From NCBI GenBank assembly GCA_002917075.1, contig NTMA01000017.1:378589-442588 (forward strand): a DNA stretch of 64,000 bases, read 5' to 3'. The DNA is from Hawksworthiomyces lignivorus. Lineage: Eukaryota; Ascomycota; Sordariomycetes; Ophiostomatales; Ophiostomataceae. Position numbers and translations under genes: made by a program. The notes under the pieces are model-generated. The model saw only the letters and a program-made list of their open reading frames with translations, did not search any database and had not been told where the DNA came from. The number at the start of each line of letters is the position of its first letter. Positions within the stretch are counted from its first letter, which is position 1. Positions 47,301 to 56,683 of the stretch are shown piece by piece.

Positions 47301-48594
47301 ATCGAGTAAAAATATGAGTCCGATTTGACGCAGTAGTTCCATTAAAACTTTGGCTAAGTATGGGCAAGTTGGCAGTACAATCGCTACTGGAAATGGTGGT
47401 ATTGAACTGTATACCGGAACGGGTGTTCTGAACGTCGTTCAGTGTCAATTGGGCGATCTCACAGTTCAGATCCCCAGCAAAACCATCAACTGTCGCGAGA
47501 AACTGGGTAGTAGTCGGCATGTCGGAGGTGAATTCCTGCAAGGCAAATTGACCCGAGACACCTTCTGGGAATGTGAGATTGTCTCTCTCTAGGCCCAACA
47601 TAGTGAGAAGAGGGAATGTGCCTATGCTGGAGAGCCGGGATGCGTTGTTGACAAATTGGCTTGTCAAAGTAATGGGAGCAGTCTCTTCCATATCATCCAG
47701 AACAGTGAGACTGATCATGCCTGTGGATACAATAATAACAATTTTGAGAAGGATAGCAATTATTGTTGCGCAGGCCACGGCTGTGTCGCCATTCTTGAAG
47801 GCCTGAATGGCATCTCTTGGGGGGACCATGGAGAGATAGTCGAGCAATAGTGTCTTTTCTGCCGTGTCGGGTCCTTTGGCGAGGCGTAGCCATGGCGCGG
47901 ACATCTTGGCCTGGTACTCAACACGGCTCCAGAGAGCCGCGATCAGAGTCAAGACAGCCGTCGGTACCATTGCCCACAAGTACCGCAAGCTGCTGTTTGT
48001 CACCCCGAGCAAGCCGGCATTTCGGCCAGAATAATCTAACAGTGCCTCCGAAACGATTATGCAAGCTGAAAATATCGCAAAAAATGCGCTGAGAATCTTT
48101 CTTTGGAGATAGTAGGGCCGCCATGACAGTGGGACATCGATCAGGCCAGCCACTTTCGTGCCCACTTCAAAGCTGCCGTTCATCTCCAAATCTTTCAACC
48201 GTGCAAGAGAGCTGGCTGTCAGTTTTCCTTCTCCGATTCCACCTCTGCTTTTTGACTTCTTTCGCTGTTTTGAAGATATACTTCGTTCGCCAAGCTGTGA
48301 TGCTGAATTAGATGGACTTAGCGAAGTGCTAGACGTGCTAGATGTGCTGCTTTCTGAACTCAGCGTCGCGCTGTGAGATATCATCGGGGGTGATCTTCTC
48401 GGAGCGCTGAAAGATGCGTGTGATGGATTATACGGACGTTCGGCTGACGCGCTCCTCCTTGAGCCCGCCGACCTCGAGATTTGTTCGGTATACATGGAAT
48501 ACCTCGCCATCGATTCGCTTCTGCTTCGTTGTGTATTCCGCTGCCCGCCAATCTGCCTCCCCCTCCCCAGCTGTGAGTATTCTTGGTATGACAT
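44350..48594 (-). CDS. Large DUF3433 family multi-pass membrane protein
   Basis: A single uninterrupted exon encodes 1414 aa. Residues 1-150 are Ser/Arg-rich and disordered, cytosolic in character. Two DUF3433-type membrane modules follow. The first starts with LSWRPYYLQRKILSAFFAIF near residue 155 and includes YQAKMSAPWLRLAKGPDTAEKTLLLDYLSM. The second starts with HHPFGLHPIQRVLMYLVLAG near 750 and includes FHVRALAPFAELARPNGASISS. Each module is followed by a large loop rich in Asn-X-Ser/Thr sequons and conserved cysteines, so those loops are probably outside the cell or in the secretory lumen. Hydrophobic helices recur near 640-660 and 1280. The C-terminal 130 aa are cytosolic and Gly/Arg-rich. 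The family is fungal and its function is unknown; a cell-surface or wall role is only inferred. The ATG is the first in frame. Confidence 0.9.
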   Translation of the reverse strand: MSYQEYSQLGRGRQIGGQRNTQRSRSESMARYSMYTEQISRSAGSRRSASAERPYNPSHASFSAPRRSPPMISHSATLSSESSTSSTSSTSLSPSNSASQLGERSISSKQRKKSKSRGGIGEGKLTASSLARLKDLEMNGSFEVGTKVAGLIDVPLSWRPYYLQRKILSAFFAIFSACIIVSEALLDYSGRNAGLLGVTNSSLRYLWAMVPTAVLTLIAALWSRVEYQAKMSAPWLRLAKGPDTAEKTLLLDYLSMVPPRDAIQAFKNGDTAVACATIIAILLKIVIIVSTGMISLTVLDDMEETAPITLTSQFVNNASRLSSIGTFPLLTMLGLERDNLTFPEGVSGQFALQEFTSDMPTTTQFLATVDGFAGDLNCEIAQLTLNDVQNTRSGIQFNTTISSSDCTANLPILSQSFNGTTASNRTHIFTRFSHVSCGNSVDNSAQRIAVIYGTGSIDTKPTLTSTNQAINGSIPESQQLICTPLYSISQLDVVKNGTFIDSATLDASPQPRELSNVQPWDIAQALFDSISGSVATSISDINTPYFSSVVVNVDAPMYLAFGLQALEDAVNGTFPASSTSFLAADTLQNLATNYFQQYSALIAHQALMQPASVASSCTAYIGGDRLVVGTVAVQIVAVLLAIILLLNMVAICMVPGKGFLPRDPHSLLDVAALLSHSRPLLQALRGAGGADESTLRTRLKMTSFYTGVDAYDRGSAETGQGYFRVFPGVDLPETAPDFVEPSSGWHHPFGLHPIQRVLMYLVLAGLIAGLEVALRVSQNGGGFTTIEAGTYEHFIWTMVPALVVSLIVWYFVVTDFHVRALAPFAELARPNGASISSMTFNLLDRTALTALYKSARVRNFAVAGAAAAVSVATLLPVFVATLFSAMTIPQSSQVQLVTQDFFSNSTILPANSSTCVACKDGMTLASLVLDGNLSYPAFTYKDLAFPTLSIIPLIGDSANDDFETTATVPAARSLMTCRFFAQHDITINLTTNYKIGSISNPLRINLPGEPSLGNTELLSSTLVIGTAESLTSTNASNQTTASAAAATAATINPNAFFGHGAYRPLQASDGSTVPHWVYAWGQLNNANSNQTTVQMISALACNESMQQLDVATTFDGAFLGINPDIPPVPIESSARPSDVALTTNLNYANLVNMSSPHLLDGFFSSLVMSQYAIPVTELGEATDTNSGLGTQNNTVADAILQQHGIIRAQVVSTFNRRSTTASSQPTAVFPVNANGTAIGNAAQMSFTGHLTSLSNGVRRLLQDEPTTRVLQALLGAVLVCSLISWAAFPGVANVLPRAPTSIASVAALLADGNVFGFFGRGPEWQSTEELQVAFRDGLHVTAGFTIGWARARRRRREETLAVWGMNGSYEKEELFGVNASRTGGWGGGENVGLGLQARVGYAQRGYVGNWGWRT

Positions 48595-50975
48595 TTTTGT
48601 TGTTGGTTGATAAAAAGATTCAGTCGAAGAGATCCAACTGCCTCAGAGGGTCAGCTGGATTCGGTCTAAAGGCTGCTCTGAGTCAAATGCTGCACCAATC
48701 GACACATTTTCATCACAATCTTCCTAAATCGCCATCTTTTTCCTGAAAGCCACTTTCGCTGTAATCGCTGATGAGTGGAAGAAATGGGTTGAAAGGGTGG
48801 TTAAAGTGTTATGAGAGATGCGAGGAATCCAGGAATCTCTGACTGAAATTGCGGAGAATGAACAGAGGAAAACACCAAACTCTCGTCTTGGCACCAGTAG
48901 TCTCTGCTTCATCCAGCCAAATAATAGAAGCGAGCATAAAATGCAACCTTCGGATGAGAGCATCAAGAGAGCCACACCAAAGAGTAAAATTTGGTCCACA
49001 TGAATGATCACCACGGGGAGGTGGGCAGAATGGTGGTGCAACCCCTGCCTATGATATAAGGTGCTTCTCCCTAGTAGGTGCTAGACTATCTCTATAGTGT
49101 CCCATTGCGACAGGGGAAGACCGATTACAGAGAGTCGAAAGAGTGAACTGACGCTTCACCATCGTGTTACTCTCTTTGTAACATTTTATGTCAAGGTACC
49201 TCAATATCAGATCAACTCTTTGCGTCTGGCACGGCAACATGAACGGAATGGGGTGCATCGAAGGAAAGGAGACAAAGCAAAAAATAAAAAGGATTGAGTG
49301 CTTGAGCAGAGCAAGGATGAGACTGGTTTCACTTGAGCCTCTGCAGTGTGCAATCTGATCCGTGCCTACAAAGCGTATGGGACGAGCCATGATTGGATGC
49401 GGGTGAATTACAGAGAATCATCCGTGCAAGGCAATTGGCTGCTTGTGGCCAAAACACGCTATAGCGGGTAGCGCTGACGGTGTCTCAGGTCCATGTGCCA
49501 AAAGGACTAAAGGAGAAAGCCTGGTGGGAAGAGAGAATACAAAGAGAATTTTGCAGTGAGAACAGGAGAGAAAAGGACAAAAGGTTGCCAAGCCACGGAT
49601 ATAGAACTCATTAACAGAGTAAATGTGTCACCTTTTGTAGAGTCATAATGGAAGTGCACCGGCCAACGGTTCCATTAGGATGTATGAGCATTGTGCAGAA
49701 AGCTGCCCTAAGGATATGCGGCACTTGCAGAGGCCTATATTATTTACGTGTTTTCAACCTCCAAGACAGGCGAGCCACCTTCCAATGTGACGGGATCCAT
49801 TTCTTTAATACATAAGCTTACGATTAGGAAAGGGGAAGGGTTCTTTCGTCGTAAGAAATAAAATGACAGAAGCAAAAGAAGAGGGGACAAAAATGGGCAG
49901 GGATCAGTTTCGGGAACAGTCCCCAACGGCCCGTGCTTTGTGCCAAGACGTTCCATGCGATTTTCTGAGGCTTAATTCGAATCTGCACAGGCGACCAAAG
50001 CACGGCCAGACCAATCTGTACTCGTACGTAGTGCCGAGTGCCTATGGAAATCTTGAGTTAGCGAGTTGCCTTACTTTTGCAAAATCAGCTGTCCGGTTCC
50101 TACCTCTCCCAATATTTAGTGGTCATTAGAGCAAAAGAACTGAAGCCAGGTTTTTGAAACCCAGGAGTGCCGAATTCAGTAGTGTTTATGTCCTCGTACA
50201 ACGTATTCATCAAGAATTAAGAATTCTTATCAATAGAATGAGGTAGCCATAGTACGTGTACATGGAGATGGGCACAGTAACTATCGAGCCATCTTATGCC
50301 GACCCACTAGCAGCCACGTGGAATGCCACATCTAATCCTTTAATGAACGCCGCTTTCAATGTTATCCTCTCACCTGTTTAGAGTCATAGAGACTAGGGCA
50401 ATAAAAGTTATTTGACCTATTCATTGCCAGTGTAAAAAAGCTGGGTAACCGAAGTTACACCGGATAGATAACAGCACTGCAACCGGCAATAAAACATTGA
50501 CAGAAAAACAAAAGGGGATACTTTGTTTGACAAAGAAATTGCGCCAAAATCAATGTATCTGTTTAGCATTTATAGCTCCAGCAAACCTGTGCGACTACAT
50601 CTGATTGATACCTTCCAGCCAAAATGATATCATAATACGGAGTACGCACCAACAATGTTGGGCGTCACAACAATAAGCCTTATGACCGCATGCAGCATCA
50701 CCAACCAGCACAAGCAGACGTAATGAGCTTAGTCCGCAATCGGTAAGTGCGGGGATGCCATTCAGCCTCATCGCTGGGCAAAGTCGTGTAGTAGTCGAAT
50801 CTTTCCTCAACTACTAAATTCTTCTTCTCATCTAAATACCTATATATATTTAGAGCTTCTTCTTCATATAAACCTCACAAAAGATATATGCACAGATCTC
50901 GAAGAGAGAAGCTGAAGCAACCCCACAAAATTATCATCTTTTTCCAGCTATCATCTTTTCAGGCCGTACGACAAA
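48595..50975. other. Divergent intergenic region
   Basis: Shared upstream region of the DUF3433 gene (-) and the macro-domain gene (+). Open frames are short and lack domains. No RNA gene was seen. Confidence 0.5.
50841..50848 (+). promoter_or_regulatory. TATA box of the macro-domain gene
   Basis: TATATATA lies 135 bases upstream of the ATG at 50976, followed by a CT-rich stretch and a second, weaker AT element (CATATAAAC) at about 50865. Confidence 0.5.
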
Positions 50976-51911
50976 ATGAGCTCTGTGGCAGCATGGACGC
51001 TGCCTAGCTTGGCAGCTCTCTACAGTACTGGAAAGCTGCTTGCGCCTGTGACTATCCCAGAGGCTTATCCGAGCGTGACACCCTCTCGGCCATTCAACAA
51101 CCGGATTGCCTTTTGGCGCGGCGATATCACGACTCTGGAGATCGATGCCATTGTCAATGCCGCCAACGGGAGCTTGCTCGGCGGCGGCGGCGTTGACGGC
51201 GCCATCCATCGTGCTGCAGGGCGAGGTCTGTTACAAGAGTGCATGACCCTCAATGGCTGCAAGACGGGGCAAGCAAAGATCACCTCCGCCTACCGCTTGC
51301 CTAGCAAGAAGATTATCCACACCGTGGGTCCTGTTTACTTTGAGCGCGACGTTAATGAAGCGCGCCAACTCCTAGAGAACTGCTATCGGAACAGTTTGGA
51401 AGTTGCCGTCCAGAATGACTGTAAAAGCATCGCCTTTTGTGCGATTAGCACGGGTGTCTATGGCTATCCAAGTCTTGCGGCAGCCAAGGTGGCGACATCT
51501 ACCGTGCGAGAATTCCTCTCGGGCCCTCACGGCGATAAGATTCAGCGTGTCGTTTTTGTGACGTTCGAAATGAAAGATGTTCAGTCATACGAGCGCATTT
51601 TACCGTAAGTACTTCCAACATCTTAGGCGAGTCTATGGGCACATTCTAACTTCTCTTGCTTCTGCGTTGGCAGTCTTGTTTTCCCCCAAGCTCCCGAAGA
51701 AGACGAGATCCATCAAGCTGCAAATGACGACGCTGAAGAGCCAAGCGAGGCAACAGAGGACACAGTGACGGACGGAAAGATTTCGAGTGCCGATGCCAAC
51801 GTTCCTCCTGAGGGACTGAAAACGGACGAAAAGGAAGTAAAGGCGGAGGACAACCCGAGTGTGGAAGTAGCACCGGAAACGGCGGGAAGTGACACGCCTG
51901 AACAGAAATAG
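50976..51911 (+). CDS. MacroD-type macro domain protein with acidic C-terminal tail
   Basis: Two exons (50976-51604, 51674-51911) give 288 aa; the 69-bp intron is phase 2, and joining restores ERILPLVFPQAPEED. The macro domain spans about residues 43-205. MacroD-class motifs are intact: RGDITTLEIDAIVNAAN (48-64, Asn61 and Asn64 facing ADP-ribose), LLGGGGVDGAIHRAAG (67-82, with the catalytic Asp74), the KTGQAKITSAYRLP strand (96-109), and the phosphate loop ISTGVYGYP (157-165). MacroD enzymes remove ADP-ribose from acidic side chains and hydrolyse O-acetyl-ADP-ribose, acting in nucleus, cytosol or mitochondria. The N-terminal 40 aa precede the fold as in MacroD1/2 relatives. Exon 2 adds a Glu/Asp/Pro/Thr-rich disordered tail of about 78 aa. 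Target proteins are unknown. Confidence 0.94.
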
Positions 51912-52393
51912 GAGAGTAGTTGAGCCTACTCAAGGAGACAGATGTTGCGGACAAAGAAGGTCAAGCTGAAACCCCAAAGCCAGAATAAATGACCTACAAA
52001 GTTAATTTATCAATAACTGCTATCACAGTAAGAATGAAAGACAGTGGAGAGAGAGCAAAGACCTTCTATAGCGGCCAAAGCATGATATTACTATATATAC
52101 CCAATTTATGATAAATCCTTATGTGGATTGGTGGTGTTTCTGTTGTGAGAACTTTTAAGGTTATGTTCAAATAATGAAACTATATAGCAAGTGGCATATA
52201 ACCTATTCTATGCATTATGTTCTCCCAAATTGCCATCAGTTCTTAAATCACAAAGCAAATGCACGCTCTGAAGTACGACGCATGAAATGTCTGATGACCG
52301 CCACATTACCAAGAGGGACCAAAAGTAACGCCTGAAAGAAACCGGGTGAAGTACGCCGCTAAAAAGAAAAAAATAATACGACCGAAATTTTGT
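51912..52393. other. Convergent intergenic region
   Basis: AT-rich DNA between the tail-to-tail macro-domain and small secreted protein genes; contains an AATAAA signal near 51984 and no coding signal. Confidence 0.55.
51984..51989 (+). terminator. Probable polyadenylation signal of the macro-domain gene
   Basis: AATAAA lies 73 bases downstream of the TAG stop codon at 51909-51911, followed by T-rich DNA. Fungal poly(A) signals are loose, so this is a likely but unproven site. Confidence 0.35.
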
Positions 52394-52821
52394 CTAGCAG
52401 GTCAGTTTGTACGACAGCCAACTGCCATTTTGACAGACATCTGTTGGAACGACGACGGGAGACACTGAACACGCATCGTCCTGGTAAATGGTAACTATGT
52501 GGAAAGAACTGTTAGAATGACAGTGAGGTATACAAGTAGCCGAAACTAAGAGTATTGAAAATTCTTACGAGTGCAGCGATTGTCAGTGACAATGAGACTG
52601 CCAATAGGATCAACAAACTGGCTGCATTGATTTGCATCCGACAGCTCTAATGTATAGACGCCTTGATTTTCATCACTGCATCCAGAAACACCGAACGTGC
52701 GGAAATCAATCTCATGAGGGTCTGCGCGGCTCTTCAGTGATGCGATTGGGAGAGGTCCAGCCAAGGCCATCCGGGAAAAGGACAAAGCAGTAAGAGCAAC
52801 TGCGGCAGAGAGAAGTTGCAT
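52394..52821 (-). CDS. Small secreted six-cysteine protein
   Basis: Two exons (52821-52569, 52494-52394) give 117 aa; the 74-bp intron is phase 1 (donor GTAAGA, acceptor ACATAG). The joined frame continues NRCTLTIYQDDACSVSP and ends KLTC. A signal peptide covers about residues 1-21 (ending ALA before GPLP). The mature part is about 95 aa with six Cys at positions 48, 66, 83, 93, 105 and 117, an even number that would allow three disulphides, and one N-glycosylation-like context (NGSW). No known family is recognised. Size, secretion and Cys content fit fungal effector-like or hydrophobin-unrelated small secreted proteins, but no host interaction can be read from sequence. The gene has its own TATA element, and coding signal in exon 2 is carried by the regular splice, not by a long frame. 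Confidence 0.82.
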
Positions 52822-55579
52822 CTTGGGTATTTAAAGGTTGGCCCGCGTGTATAAAAGTTTAATGAAATCAAAGAAAGAGAAGAGAAGGGCCGTGCGCGAT
52901 AGTTTGGTGAGTGGTCACTATGGTATGCAGCTAATTATTGCTGAAGAGGTTAAGATTTCTTAATTCAACGCCGAAAGAGAAGGAAGCTCTCTCATATTTA
53001 TATGAGTGGAAGACCACGAAGCTGGCATTCAATACTTCATGCTTCAGCCATCGACACACTGTTGCCTCTTGCCTTCTCCTCTACGTAAGACCTAGTTCTG
53101 TTCGTATTTAGTGCTGATCATGAGAACGCAGCCAGCCTCCTATTTCCCTGCTTTTTTTTTTTTACTCTTTCGATTCCCGTAAACATTTTTTATCCATTTT
53201 CTTTTAGGTATTTCATATGTAGGAACTGCAAGTTGTACCCAGTTGTCTCTGTATATCTCCTGCTATTCTTCCCTTTTTAATTTTATTCGGCGAATCCCCA
53301 TTGGTGTAAATTACCATATTTGGTTCTATGAATCTTTTGTTTGGTCGGTAACTACCAAAAAAATAAATATACTTTCGGTGGTTCTGATGTTAGTTCCACT
53401 TTTTCAGTTCGTAATTCTTTTTCTAAGACATAAATAGGTTTGCGCAACAAAGTACCTGCACCTCTGAACAAAGGAAATAGTAAACGTAAGCGATCGAGAG
53501 CTATGCCTTGTACATGCGGGAACACCTGCAGGTCGCCTGTTGGCGTACTTTATACGAGGTTCCTCGGCCACCCAAAACGTGGTGGCTCTTCTTTGGAAGG
53601 CCTACGCCGCAATCTTATGTATGGCACAGCTATAGTATAAAATCCGACAGTGAGAAAAAAATGAGGATTTACGAGATTAAACATACACATGAAGAGGGGT
53701 TGTTGTATATCTAAAGTCGCCGCCGCTTCGCGAGAATCTGCAATACTGATGTCGATCTGTAAGACAGGTGAGAAGCGCAGGATGGATCTTAATAAAGAAT
53801 ACCACCATAGGAGACAAGGTTGTAGGTCACCAGGTAAAGATTTTAGAGGGGTCGTGTCGACGACTGAATACAAATGGAAATACACATTCAACTCCACATT
53901 AGGTCATACGAGCATGCTGAGCCGCTGCACCTCCCCATCGAATTCGACGTCATAGAGCCTGTGTACTGGATTTGCGAGGTTGAAAATAATGAACATACAA
54001 CCCAGCCCCAGGCTTATGATTCCTCATGAAAATTTCAACCCTGCGTCAGTGAGGCCAAGAGTCGACAGCTGAAATCCCAACCTCTTTTCTTTAAGCGATT
54101 TGCTTCCGTTCTTCTTCCAAATATCTCGTGTTGCTTTGTCTTCCTGCAGCACTTCAAACGCAATAGCAAGACATCACTCACCATCTTCTTGCCTTTCTCC
54201 ATGTAGGTGTCTAACAAAGATACTCTTAGCTCCATGTATGTTAGTTTACAATTTTATTTCGACATTGGTTGTTTTCACCCGATTCTTTGTCAATATATAA
54301 GAGTATAAGACAATAGAAATTATTATCGTTGTTTTGCCTAGAGGAGAGATCGCACCTCCTTCTTGCTCCGGAAGTAAACCCAAGTTGTTGAGCTTTGTAT
54401 CTTCCGCTGTAGACAAATTTTATTCCCATGAGTTAATCACTTCCACTTTGAAAGTAATAGCTTCCCTGCGGCTCTCTGAACTTCAATGAACGCATACGGA
54501 ATAGATCCGAAAGCGTAATGTACGGAGTTCGCAATGACCATTGTCAAAGTGTGGCGCTGTCATGCATTGGGCTAACTTTGATTTTTCTAGTGCAACTTGG
54601 TGAATGAATGCGCAGTGATAATAGGAGTTCGCAGTCAAGGAGTCAATGAACACGAAGAGACAGACCGACATCTCATAGAAATGGCTCCATACAACGATAC
54701 ACAGCCTTTCTATGCAAGAAGTAGAACAAGCCGAAGCCACAATCTACATATTGACTTGAACGAATACCTATACTAGATTGACCAGAACTAGGCTCCATGA
54801 AAAAGTAAGCCATTAGTCTTGACGGCTGCATTGTTACTCGTTCCATCGGCTCTCCGGCTGCTCTATTCTTGTCGGTACAGTAGAAAGAGAGCATCCTGAG
54901 TTGCCTGTGCCTCGTTAGCACCTAAGCTCCCGTGCCTCTGCATAATGATGAAGTTATTCGACCCGGGGCTGCAATAGGGCCGCTCCTGGAATAATAGACG
55001 GATGCGGCATACAAGGCCAGCTCCCCGCCGGACTTCTTCGACCCAACCTATAACGTATCTGAGGCTCTCGCCACGGTCAAATCTCATCTACGGAGCGATG
55101 CCGATCATAATGAATATGCATTCTAGCTGGACCTCTCTAAGAGTTTTTGGCTAGGCCATGATGGCCGCTTCGTTTTCTACTCATCAAATTGTTGCCTAGA
55201 GCAGCATCGAGCTAGACGGAAATAATAGAAAATACTGCATAGCATTGGTAAATCCTTCGAAACCTGACGTTGTACCATACACCGTATCCAATTTTAGCGC
55301 CCAATCGCTGCTCGTGTCCCCTTCTTTTGCAGCTAGACAGCGAGTATGTAACAATGCGAGGCAGGAGTCGTGAATTGAAAGGCTAGTTCCTTTCTCGATG
55401 TCGATAGCCTTGTCCACCAAAGCTTCTTCTTCCTTCAACCCGGGTATCAATGACGGAAGGCTGAATAAAGTTCCTTGACATAAAATAAAACAAAAACATA
55501 ATAAAGCATAACACACCCTTGCCATATCCGGTCGTTTCTGTTGTGACATAAAATACAAATGAAAATGCAGAACAATGTT
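52822..55579. other. AT-rich intergenic region with weak coding fragments
   Basis: Upstream of the small secreted protein gene and downstream of the M50B-like gene. Two fragments (54998-55126 on +, and 55196-55525 on -) are protein-like but unproven. The rest is AT-rich with no gene. Confidence 0.45.
52995..53002 (-). promoter_or_regulatory. TATA element of the small secreted protein gene
   Basis: TATAAATA on the minus strand, about 175 bases upstream of the ATG at 52821. It sits inside a small inverted repeat (CTCATAT and ATATGAG, spacer two bases) at 52991-53006. Confidence 0.45.
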
Positions 55580-56683
55580 TTAGAACGTGGGAATAAAGTG
55601 CTCCGAGTCTTTCTCCTGTTCCTGGAACGACTCCGGAAACGCTGCAATGCCAGCGAGGATGCCGAAGATCATAAACACCAGCGAGATGATGGACCATAGG
55701 ACACCCCAGCACTGCGATGAGCCGCCATATCGTTGGGCGAACACGCTCGCATCGGAGCTGTTGACTTTGCGCAGGATCAGGTCGTCGCAGATATCCCAGA
55801 CGGAATAGAGGGACGACATGACGCCGATGAACAGCTGAAGAAGAGCAACGTTAGCAACAGAGGAACAAGAGAGGGAAGAATGCGCTGCTTCAAGCCCGGA
55901 GGGAGAGATTTCACATACCACCACGAACCGCAGGGGCTCGGCGTGGGCGATGAACCAGCAGGCGATCAGGAGGCCGACGGCCAGTAGCACAGTCAGGATG
56001 GTGAGCCAGTTCCGCTTGCCCCACCACAGCGTCAGTAAGAAGCACACGCCCAGCACGATGCTAGCTACTTTGCTGGCGACGATGTCGAAGCCACAGAACG
56101 TAAGCACGGCACCGATCAGCGAGGAGCCTAGGTAGCCGGCCGGAAGCGTGAAAGCGGCGCGGCCGCCCTTCATCTCGGTGACGCCACCCTCGTTGGGATC
56201 CAGAGATATCGACAGGACACGGCCTCCGGTGAGAATAGCCATGAATGCATGACTGAATTCGTGAAAGGCAATGACTAGCATCTAAGAAATACCAGGTTGA
56301 GTGTTAGCGAATATGCAGTAGGCTTTGCTGACCTAGCTCGAGCAAAGTGAATAGACTCTCGTCTGTGTCCGTCCTAATAGGCCAAGAGTGCACATAGGTT
56401 CACGTACTTTGAAGGGCCAGAGCACATTCCGCACATATGGAATGTTCCAGAGCAGTGCAATCGCAACAATGTAGGCAGCGATGATGCCCAGCGTCACCTT
56501 CTGTGTATTCGAGACAGTGAGGCCCCGGCGTGCCAGCTGGTGGGCAGTTTCGGTCTGTGACAGGTGCTCGGCGGCACGGCGGGCCAGCAGCGGCCCGGCG
56601 GCGGCGATGACACTACGAACGACTCCCGACCGTGACACAGCACGGAGGCTTGAAACGACTGGCATATGTGCAACGGGGGCCAT
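55580..56683 (-). CDS. Peptidase M50B-like integral membrane protein
   Basis: Three exons (56683-56408, 56281-55919, 55834-55580) give 297 aa; introns are 126 and 84 bp, all phase 0. The joined protein reads WNIPYVRNVLWPFK then MLVIAFHEFSHAF, the family-typical transition into the active-site helix. The zinc motif HEFSH is His99-Glu100-His103, as in site-2-type intramembrane metallopeptidases. LDPNEGGVT (about 119-127) is another strong family mark. Five or six membrane helices follow, then a short loop CDDLILRKVNSSDA with another conserved acidic cluster, and a cytosolic tail ending in HFIPTF. The first exon encodes about 70 basic Ala/Arg-rich residues before helix 1. Members in fungi have no tested substrate. 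Start chosen at MAPVAHM, with a long CT/GA-rich leader upstream. Confidence 0.9.
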
